In this document: positions 21,096 to 28,582 of the stretch, piece after piece
Position numbering within the stretch: the stretch's first letter is position 1
Layout: each line of letters opens with the position of its first letter
Origin: Triatoma infestans
Lineage: Eukaryota; Arthropoda; Insecta; Hemiptera; Reduviidae
Assembly (NCBI GenBank): GCA_011037195.1
Contig: JAAEAF010002318.1
Location: 59,360 to 123,359 of the forward strand
Direction of reading: 5' to 3'
Length of the DNA stretch: 64,000 nucleotides
Notes under the pieces: generated by a model
What the model was told of the DNA's origin: nothing
Database searches by the model: none
Seen by the model: only the letters and a program-made list of their open reading frames with translations
Made by a program: the position numbers and the translations under genes

Positions 21096-21528
21096 AATTA
21101 CAGAATTATATTTAAGCCCCGCAAATTTATATGTATAACAAATGAATATATGACGTTACATAAGTAAAATTCATACGAAATACATCATCGCTCAAAGCTG
21201 GCGGCAATTGATCCGCCATTCACGTAAATATTTCTTTATAAATACATGCAAAGCACCTTTTGAACATTCATCCATTGTAAAAATCTGCTATAATCAACCG
21301 CATAAAATGAATAACTAGTCAATCTACGTATAACATTCTTACACGAAATCTACGAAAGCGGTGATGTCTTCGAAACGCCATCACTTTTCTTTATCACAAT
21401 CTTCGACCGTAACGACCTCGTAAGAGAATTTCCTCCGATACCCTGTAAATTCGAATCCCACTAACACCTTGTTTCTAACGCCAAAACCCGGAATCCTTCA
21501 CCAATACTATGTTACACTAAATTTTGTT
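21096..21528 (-). repeat. LINE 5'UTR, copy 1 of a 390-bp direct repeat
   Basis: 21,126-21,528 matches 22,869-23,257 closely, apart from an extra 22 bp near 21,240. It lies immediately upstream of LINE ORF1, so it is read as the 5'UTR/promoter region. Confidence 0.65.
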
Positions 21529-21623
21529 AGTTTATAGAATTTTTGAACCTTTATTCAGCCTTGATTTTAAATTATGTTTTTATTTATAATTTACAAACCA
21601 TTCTTTCTACATTTATTTGTATA

Positions 21624-21665
21624 CCCAACGTTTCAACACTTTCACGTGCTTTCTTCAGGGGTAGT
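21624..21665 (-). ncRNA. Hammerhead-ribozyme-like motif (best copy)
   Basis: Minus strand: CTGAAGA (21,658-21,652) fits CUGANGA; AGCAC...GTGTT forms stem II with a small loop; then GAAA (21,634-21,631) and CGTTGGGTA. All core boxes are present at PLE-type short spacing. Confidence 0.55.
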
Positions 21666-22494
21666 AATTAGAATCTGCAAAGTACATAGATTTTTTTATA
21701 ACAAATTGATTTTCAAAATTATTTATTTTTCACAATATTATATTTGTAGTGTCCACAAATTATGCATACCTTGGTTATAAATTATTATATACTTTTAAAA
21801 ATTTGATTTCATGAGAGTCCATTTTCTTATATAGCGTCAGGTGGTTAAAACAGTTTTCTTTTTTACTTTAGTTATTTTAAAATTGTAACCTGTGTTCCTT
21901 GTCAATGTTTTTTATATTACTTATTAACTCTTGAATTTGCTTAATTGATTTTTTTTTATTATGTGTTAGAATTTTAATTTTTTTATTTCGCCTTGTCCAC
22001 GTGGTTATTTGGTTATTTGTATTAATTAACATGTTTGCAGCTTCTTATTTATTAACTTTTTTCTGTAACTGTAATTAAAGATAACTTTATTTGCATTTGT
22101 ACTAATTTTATCATTATTTAAATTTATTAGAATATAATTTAGGGTTTTTAATTACTTACTGGCTGGTTTGTCTCGCCTCACAACCATGACCATTATCGGC
22201 GGATTGAATTTAATTTTGGTTGCTGGTTACATTATGACGTAATTTTGCCACATGTTATTTTTACTATGTAGTTGATTAATGTGTTTTTAATTTTATTTTT
22301 TGAATTTTTTTATTGTTTTATTTATTTAATATTATTTTTATAATTTTTAATAATTATGTATGTTAATTTTAAATTTTTTTAAAGTTATTTTTGTATTTGT
22401 ATAATTTTTATCCAGTGAGTTTATTATTACCTACACTATTGTTATCTTCATGCAATATATGGTTATTACTAAGCCAGGTTATATGTTATACTTT

Positions 22495-22866
22495 TTATTT
22501 AAGGTGCATTTCTAGATTATTTATCGTATTTAAGTAAAATTTAATTTGGTTACATTCTTGTGTATCATTTACAACGTTTTTTAACTGTAATGCAGTATGG
22601 CAGGCTTCTAGGATTCTTCTATTGTTAGTATTTTTTTCTTTGTCAATAATTACTGCATTTTCAAAGTTGAAATTGTGATTTGTAAGTCTAACATGTTTTT
22701 TTAGTGAAGTTTCAGTCCCAGATTTATATTTTATTGATTTTCTGTGCTGTTCTAATCGAGTTTTTAAATAATTCTTAGTATGTCCTATATATTTTTGGTT
22801 ACATTCACATGAAATTTCATAAATTTCACCCTTTTGGTTATTATTGTGCTCTTTATTTTTGTGCAT
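22495..22866 (-). pseudogene. Penelope-like GIY-YIG endonuclease domain
   Basis: 123 residues. GEIYEISCECNQKYIGHTKN is the GIY-YIG pair (GxIYEI...KYIG); the conserved Arg is in the LKTRLEQHRKS helix, and the KHVRLTNHNFNFENAVII block follows with a Cys/His set as in PLE endonucleases. PLEs fuse this nuclease to a telomerase-like RT; here the RT is missing, so it is a 5'-truncated copy. The frame itself is intact to its stop. Confidence 0.8.
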
Positions 22867-22868
22867 TT

Positions 22869-23257
22869 AATTTATATGTATAATAAATGAATATATCACG
22901 TTACATAAGTAAAATTCCTACGAAATACATCATCGCTCAAAGCTGGCGGCAATTGATCCGCCATTCACGTAAATATTTCTTTATAAATATATTCATCCAT
23001 TGTAAAAAACTGCTATAATCAGTCGCATAAAATGAATAACTAGTCAATCTACGTATAACATTCTTACGACAAAATCTACGAAAGCGGTGATGTCTTCGAA
23101 ACGCCATCACTTTTCTTTATCACAATCTTCGACGGTAACGACCTCGTAAGAGAATTTCCTCCGATATCCTGTAAATTCGAATCCCACTAACACCTTGTTT
23201 CTAATGCCAAAACACGGAATCCTTCCACCAATACTATGTTACACTAAATTTTGTCTA
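22869..23257 (-). repeat. LINE 5'UTR, copy 2 of the 390-bp direct repeat
   Basis: Same sequence and orientation as 21,126-21,528; shared blocks include ATCGCTCAAAGCTGGCGGC and CGAAAGCGGTGATGTCTTCG. The PLE lies between the copies. Confidence 0.75.
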
Positions 23258-23787
23258 GATAAACAGATCAATTTAGTGAACAACTAAGACCCCCGACTAA
23301 GCTACAGTGGAGACTGGCTGGGTGGAGAGGGTTTCCCATATGGATAAATTAATAAATAAACTTTTGTTAAAATAAAATAATAAGGAAAAACAAGTGTATA
23401 ACAAAAAAAAAAGGAAATGAATCAAATTAAAATAAAGGGAAAGGGAAAGTGGGCGCCACGCTGTTGAAAATCAAATTGATAAAATAATAAAGAAATATTG
23501 GAAAATCATTTACGGCCACAGCGAACCGTTGTAGTGCGTAAGTAATTAGTAATCTCTGGTCACAATTAATACACCAAGGTTGAATGTAGTTACATACAAG
23601 TTACGGGTATTTTCACAATCGTTGAGTTTTTAAAAATTTTATTTATTAAATTTTATACTACAACTATTAGTGAAAACACAAATTTAGAACATACAAAATT
23701 GGGATAGATAATATACTTTTAACTATTCATAATTAGGGAACTCTAGTTGTTTACTCTATGAATACAAACTTAGAATTAATTTAAGTG
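23258..23787. other. No gene recognised
   Basis: Noncoding. GGGCGCCAC at 23,451-23,459 resembles a reversed tRNA-Lys primer-binding site but no LTR was found next to it. Confidence 0.35.
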
Positions 23788-24287
23788 TCATAATAATAGG
23801 TAAGTTACATAGTTTGGTCTGTTTGAAGCGAGAGGGTTTCTAGGAAATGAACACGTGCACTTGTTATCACTGTGGAGACACTGCATTACTTTTAAAACAC
23901 ATCTTAATATATTACTATCATTGTTGCAGTCATAATTAAGTACATTTAAATGTTTGAAATGGTGGTGATCCTGAAGACAACCACTCACACGAGCACAACT
24001 ACGAACAGACGTACAAAGCGTTGTATGAACTTTATTTGTATTTATACCTCTACGTAACCTATAAAACTGGTGACGATAGTAATCCGAGGATACCGGCGAC
24101 GACGGTATAAAAAAGGCATCCTCAGTAGTAGTAATACACGAATCTACGGGTACCTGCAACCAAAAAGAATGGGCATAAACTACCTTTACCCGATTATGAA
24201 ATTCCGCTGATGTATCAGGAGGATAGTTTGACACCATTATGATTGGATACTCATTTCTATACCTTTTATTGTCACAATATAGAAAAT
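23788..24287 (-). pseudogene. CRESS-like Rep (type B), C-terminal helicase end
   Basis: An open minus-strand frame from 24,237 starts within the SF3 helicase at motif C (MVSNYPPDTS, Asn as sensor), followed by an F-x-N-R-V segment like the one after motif C in the neighbouring Rep, and a C-terminal extension of about 120 residues. It differs in sequence from the helicase at 26.3-26.6 kb, so it belongs to another Rep lineage. About 40 bases upstream appear to code for the preceding strand. Walker A and B are missing; the boundary at 24,288 is where the 2.39 kb unit begins. Confidence 0.7.
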
Positions 24288-24471
24288 ATGCAAGAAAATA
24301 TGTTTTTTTTTATGATAATATTCGGTACAAACGAAATTTAAATATATATCTAAATAGTCAAAACACCACAGAGAATTAAAATCAAATACCCATGGCCATA
24401 CATAACTATAATATTCTACATTAACATTTTCCTTATCAAACCTTTCTAAAAATTTATACTTATTATAATGT
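24288..24471. repeat. 184-bp terminal direct repeat of the CRESS-like unit, left copy
   Basis: Identical in length to 26,679-26,862, with four mismatches by eye and no indel. It encodes the stretch between the HUH domain and Walker A in both copies. The offset is 2391 bp. Confidence 0.9.
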
Positions 24472-25023
24472 TTTGCAACATATGGGTCAACAACTGTAAA
24501 TCTACTATTATTCAATGACCACTTATAAGTTTGATAAAAAAAACTCAATTTGCTTATAGTGACATTTGTAATTAAATCTTTATCCTCCTTAGAAATATAT
24601 CTTAATACGTCTGATACTTTTTTCAGACTGGACATCAATTCTACAATCTTCAAACACACATGCTATATATTCTCTAATTTGAGAAAAATACACCTTACCT
24701 TCAAATTCGATATAAGCGTGTATATGCACTTTAGTATTCTGATTAATAGTTTCTCTTTCAAGAGCAACTGCGTATGCGATAACACTGTGGAAACTATCAA
24801 TAAAATCCCGTCTAATCTCTTCGTAAACATCTAAATGATCAACAGTAATAGTAATAAAAAAATGTTTGCACTCACTATCACGCTGACGCTTGTTCAAGCG
24901 TGACTGACTTGGTTTATTCCTTACAGCGGGTCTTATAACGGGGCCGTGTAAGGGTGTTCTATTACACGGTAGGCGGCGGAGCTGCCTATCCCCACTCCAA
25001 GCGTTAGTAGGTGACTCACACAT
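24291..25023 (-). pseudogene. CRESS-like Rep (type A), HUH endonuclease half
   Basis: The frame from ATG 25,023 has a basic N-terminal stretch (about residues 31-50), motif I KHFFITITV (about 53-61) and motif II VHIHAYIEF (about 99-107, the HUH metal site). A frame change near 24,620-24,650 leads to motif III, LRYISKEDKDL (Tyr nucleophile and Lys). It then runs to HKKKHIFLH at 24,291 and stops just before Walker A, which is found at the other end of the unit. HUH Reps nick and join ssDNA for rolling-circle replication. The N-terminus overlaps the end of ORF3. The start is uncertain because the first 45 residues are not alignable. Confidence 0.8.
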
Positions 25024-25403
25024 GCTCGGTCCAACGGTCTGCTATATACGCGGGAAAAAACTACTGCTTGATGATTTAAATTATAGAATTGTCTATTTAT
25101 AATATCAAAACTACTGTAACGGCTTCTATTAAAATAACTATTTTCACTTAACAAAAAATACTTAAACAAATTACTAATTTCTATTTTTTGTCTATTATTT
25201 ACTCTATACTTTCCGCAATATTTAATAAGTTCCACTACACTTATAGGATTGAAACCAGTCAAAATAGAAAAAGATACAATAATTCCTCTATCTTTGTAGT
25301 TGTATCTCGAACACAGAAATGCATTTAAAGCAAAAACTGGCCAGCGTGATAAACTTCCATAAGCATGTTCAAATTCTATAAGTACTTGGGTTCTGTGAGG
25401 CAT
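24933..25403 (-). CDS. CRESS-like unit ORF3, unknown function (156 aa)
   Basis: An intact frame between Cap and Rep. I do not recognise the family. The copy at 45,859-46,374 has shared positions in the same order and similar spacing: RWP/DWP, LCS, N-x-Y-x-x-R, an I-x-x-L-x-x-Y helix, and FYN followed after exactly five residues by VVF. There is no signal peptide, membrane segment or zinc motif; it is rich in Ser, Asn, Tyr and aliphatics. Its last 30 codons overlap the Rep start in another frame. Conservation of frame and position in two diverged copies suggests a real viral protein. Confidence 0.65.
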   Translation of the reverse strand: MPHRTQVLIEFEHAYGSLSRWPVFALNAFLCSRYNYKDRGIIVSFSILTGFNPISVVELIKYCGKYRVNNRQKIEISNLFKYFLLSENSYFNRSRYSSFDIINRQFYNLNHQAVVFSRVYSRPLDRACVSHLLTLGVGIGSSAAYRVIEHPYTAPL

Positions 25404-25440
25404 ACTGAAAAAACAATTTATAATTGATAATAACTTTTTA

Positions 25441-26367
25441 TTAATAAACTAAAGGTTTTTTTCCAAAGAATTCAAACGTGACATATTTCTTTAAATTAAA
25501 CTTAACATTAAATACTTGTGCCATTATATGATTCCCTGGATCCTCGTTATCATCAAATAAAGGACCTATTAAACAACTTGGAGGCCTATTTACAGTTTTC
25601 TGCTCTTGTAACATTTTAGTTATATCGTAACTAATTTTTGGCTTGTATAATTGCTACTTTCACAATAACCATATACACTTTACATTCCACCTTACTTGAA
25701 ACTTTGTATATTTAGTTAAGCTCTTAGACCTACTAGGGGTATATTCTTTCCCTGTAACATCTAGGGTTCTAGCATCATTCCACTCCTCAACATCAGTATC
25801 ATACAAATAACTATAATACAAAGGTAAACTGTAATCTTTAGTAAAAGAATAAGTAGCTTTATCTATAGCAGGTAACTTATCACAAGTTGCACTGCTTTTT
25901 TCAAACAAACAAGAAATTAAACTTGTCATTTGCCCTGAATCCATTCCATGATTAAATACTGTCACAGAATCACAACCAAAATTATTGGCATAAATACCAA
26001 TTCTTTTGATACTAAAATAACTATAACATTCTAGATATGTCTTCAAGTTATCAAAGGTAGGGTTCATATCTCTGATGATCGTAATATTGTGCAATGACTT
26101 TGCATCTAAACCAAAGCCATAACCATACTTCAAATTACGTGACTTTTGAATAAAATGCCTGTACAACACAGGTTTGTTAGTAACCTTCCTCAATATTTTA
26201 TAAGCATATTTACGTCTTCTCCACAATTTTCTCCTTCTTGCATAAGTTCTCTTAAAATTAAACTTAAAACCGCTGCTTCTAAATCTGGATCTACGCCTGG
26301 CCAATGGGAGAAATCTCTTTGATCCTCTCCCCCACCTTGACCATCTCCTTCGAAGGAGCATCTGCAT
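25441..26367 (-). pseudogene. CRESS-like capsid protein (Cap), two in-frame stops
   Basis: From ATG 26,367 a strongly basic N-terminus (about 20 Arg plus Lys in the first 60 residues, including RRRSRFR and RRRKLWRRRKY), the nuclear-localising/DNA-binding arm of circovirus-like capsids, is followed by a beta-rich body. The frame meets TGA at 25,660-25,662 and TAG two codons later, then continues in the same frame to a TAA at 25,441-25,443 with a capsid-like C-terminus (PPSCLIGPLFDDN block). Full length would be about 308 codons. The 46,380-46,691 fragment resembles this C-terminal part. Its first 76 bases overlap the Rep frame. Confidence 0.75.
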
Positions 26368-26862
26368 ATATGATGCTCACCCTATTTAAAAAGGCCAAAT
26401 CAGCAGGGGGTGGATCATTTGATATAAATATTATTAAGTATTTATATGAAAACATCTCATCAAACTCGTTCTTTTTTTTCAAAGTAAAGGTTTCACCAGC
26501 CATCAATAATTTTAGTTTGAAATATGGATAATTATCTACATCAAACTCATCAAATAAAATTACTCTAGTTCTACCACTCAAATTTTCCAAAAAAAAATCT
26601 CCTGAACCAGGTATACACATATGATGGCACATATCACGTAATAAAAAGTTTTAAAGATTTACCTACATTTGATGGACCATGCAAGAAAATATGTTTTTTT
26701 TTATGATAATATTCTGTACAAACGAAATTTAAATATATGTCTAAATAGTCAAAACACCACAGAGAATTAAAATCAAATACCCATGGCCATGCATAACTAT
26801 AATATTCTGCATTAACATTTTCCTTATCAAACCTTTCTAAAAATTTATACTTATTATAATGT
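26291..26862 (-). pseudogene. CRESS-like Rep (type A), SF3 helicase half
   Basis: The minus strand has Walker A GPSNVGKS at 26,678-26,655, a TGA and frame change at about 26,630-26,650, then Walker B VILFDEFD (about residues 24-31 of the 26,632 frame) and motif C LIIFISNDPP (about 66-75), followed by FLNRVSIIYAD. Upstream, 26,862-26,679 repeats the sequence at 24,471-24,288. This is the C-terminal half that pairs with the HUH half at the other end of the unit. Confidence 0.8.
26679..26862. repeat. 184-bp terminal direct repeat of the CRESS-like unit, right copy
   Basis: Partner of 24,288-24,471. Here it continues into Walker A, whereas the left copy stops there. Confidence 0.9.
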
Positions 26863-27180
26863 ATAAATATTCATACATATTCATTAAAAATTTATAATTA
26901 TTTCTATGTTCTACAATGAATGGATGAGAAAACTGAAAACTCGGCATATTTTTGAAATAATGAAAACACTGTGCACGTAATGACAATTCCGAAATCCGAT
27001 AATTTGTTAAATATTGTTCATCTTCCTTAGTAATATATTTTAAAACATTTCTCCGAGACCTACACTTCTGTACATCCAAGCTACTACAATCAAATATTGC
27101 TCGGAAATATTCTGCAATCTCAGACAATAGCAATTTTGTTTTGAATTCTACATAACAATGTATGTGCTACTCACTTTGCC
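26863..27180 (-). pseudogene. CRESS-like Rep (type B), HUH endonuclease fragment
   Basis: The minus strand starts with HIHCYVEF (motif II, about 27,175-27,150), then LSEIAEYFRAIFDCSSLDV, motif III VLKYITKEDEQYL, and ends NYKFLMN at the junction with the 184-bp repeat. It aligns with the type A Rep but is clearly diverged. Motif I is not visible upstream, so it is truncated. With 23,788-24,287 it could be one Rep gene split by the type A unit. Confidence 0.75.
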
Positions 27181-27487
27181 TTCCTCTTTAGCCTCTTTCC
27201 AAACTTACACAATACAACAACACTGAACAGAATAAATTTAAGTTCAAAAGTACTAGCTCTCTTATTAACCTTGGTGGACTCTCCACCATCTCAGGTAACA
27301 TCCATCACAAGGGTGATGCAATAAGATGATGTGAAGCCGGAAAGCTGGCCCTAAAATGCTATAACAAAAAGGAAGGAGGAAAGAAGAAGGTTCTAAGCTT
27401 AGTGGGAGCAGCTTAGTGATTCTAAGAAGGCGCCCACACGCAAGGACGGGTATGCGCGCGCATGGGCGGAGTGCTGGGCGTACTAGT

Positions 27488-27522
<35 letters not shown>

Positions 27523-27539
27523 AACCCAACATCTCGCCC
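27181..27539. other. No gene; GC-richer stretch with (CA)n microsatellite
   Basis: A (CA)16-17 tract lies at 27,489-27,521. The surrounding GC-rich sequence belongs to the BEL/Pao remnant that follows. Confidence 0.5.
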
Positions 27540-27765
27540 GACCTGAATTTTCGGCTTCAGCGGTTACTGAGGTGGGAGCGGACGGCGGATGATGCCGGAA
27601 GCGGTGTGGGCGTCGGTGTCACGACTGATGGAGTCTCGTCCAGCATGAATGGAGGTGATGCGGCCTAAAGGCCACTGGCGCGGCGGAACATTGTCCTGAT
27701 GGACGATGACGAATGTACCGGGGCGATTTCCGTAGCGGGGAGGAGCCCCTTGGTGCGTTGTTGGG
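27540..27765 (-). pseudogene. BEL/Pao integrase C-terminal fragment
   Basis: The minus strand encodes GTFVIVHQDNVPPRQWPLGR and ITSIHAGRD. 'V.....NVPP..WPLGRI..I..G.D' is the signature C-terminal tail of BEL/Pao integrases. Only this tail is recognisable, followed by broken sequence. It may be the 3' counterpart of the family whose gag lies at 7.7-9.0 kb. Confidence 0.65.
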
Positions 27766-27789
27766 GGGTGTGGAAGTACTCTTGACGCC

Positions 27790-28570
27790 AGCGCTCTCAA
27801 AAGTTGTTGGATGCGCTTTTCCAATTTATACCTTAACCCCCACAACTCCTTAGCTTCCCGCCTCAAACTCCCAACTTCTCCGCTTCGCCTCCTTAATAAG
27901 ATTCTTATATCCCCTAACCTCCCTCCTATAAAAATTCCTAACACTTCCTCTATTCTCTTCATCCCTTACGCCTTGGAAAACTCTTCTCGGCCGGTAGACT
28001 TCCTTCTTTTTCCTTTCCAGGTGCTCAGTCTTCCACACCTGCTTCCTTTTCCTCCGAGGGTCACCCCTAATAGAGGATCCCGGCGCCGCCCTTCCCATAC
28101 TCTTTTGAAAGTCTGGAATCTTCCGCTTTAAACTCATCTCCTCCCCCCATGGCTCCTCTAGAAACTCTCCCAATTTTTATACTATACCGTTCCCAATTTA
28201 CAAATTTCCTCCTCACACTACGCCTCCTCCTTATCCCTCGCCCAACCTTCTAGATACCCAAAATTAACTGTGATCAGTATTCACATCAACATCTTTAACC
28301 TCCCATCTCTTTACTAATCCCAAAACATTCCACCTTATCGTAACGTCAATATTCGTACTCCCTCCACTTCCCCGTATATACGTCGGCAATTACGCTTCCC
28401 TATTTATTACATTCAACCCGTTAGCCATAATAAATTCTCTAAATATCCGACCTTTCTCATCCTCTCTTCCACTAAACCACATTTGCGATTTTGCATTACT
28501 GTCCACCGCAATTAAAACCCTTGCAGTTCCCCCCCCCCAATCGTCTTCAAACCCCGCTTCAGTTATTCCA
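27790..28570 (-). pseudogene. R1-like LINE fragment (endonuclease and linker)
   Basis: The endonuclease part at 28,570-28,390 has LIAVDSNAKSQMWFSGREDEKGRIF and FIMANGLNVIN, with the D-x-N-A-K/R-S catalytic motif. The linker at 28,130-27,850 has HLERKKKEVYRPRR and YKNLIKEAKRRSWE, which match 34,308-33,871 (ELERKKKEVFALRRRF, YKRLMKEKKEKSW). Frames are broken and RT is missing. Confidence 0.65.
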
Positions 28571-28582
28571 CGTGTTCCTCTA

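Larger units (their letters stand above)
21535..22866 (-). mobile_element. Penelope-like element fragment
   Basis: Coding GIY-YIG domain (22,866-22,495) followed by a noncoding tail down to 21,535 with a hammerhead-like motif. It lies between two direct copies of the LINE 5'UTR. RT is absent. Confidence 0.7.
24288..26862 (-). mobile_element. Endogenous CRESS-like ssDNA virus unit, circularly permuted, with terminal redundancy
   Basis: Minus-strand order from 26,862: Rep C-terminal half (helicase), Cap-like, ORF3, Rep N-terminal half (HUH), ending inside the same Rep segment that opened the unit. The 184-bp direct repeat at the ends means a circle of about 2391 bp would be complete. Genes overlap or are spaced by under 40 bp (Rep/Cap overlap 76 bp, Cap to ORF3 37 bp, ORF3/Rep overlap about 90 bp), all on one strand. 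A genome of this size with HUH-SF3 Rep and an Arg-rich capsid N-terminus fits CRESS-DNA viruses. It is broken by frame changes in Rep and two stops in Cap. Fragments of another Rep flank both sides. Confidence 0.82.

Noticed and set aside
23451..23459. Reversed tRNA-Lys primer-binding site (GGGCGCCAC)
   Set aside because: No LTR edge or gag/pol sequence is adjacent; eight bases are not enough.
24100..26862. Canonical CRESS origin nonanucleotide and stem-loop
   Set aside because: I looked for TAGTATTAC/TAATATTAC-type sequences in a hairpin. Only a GTAATAC fragment near 24,129 inside coding DNA was seen, with no stem. No intergenic space over 40 bp exists in the unit.
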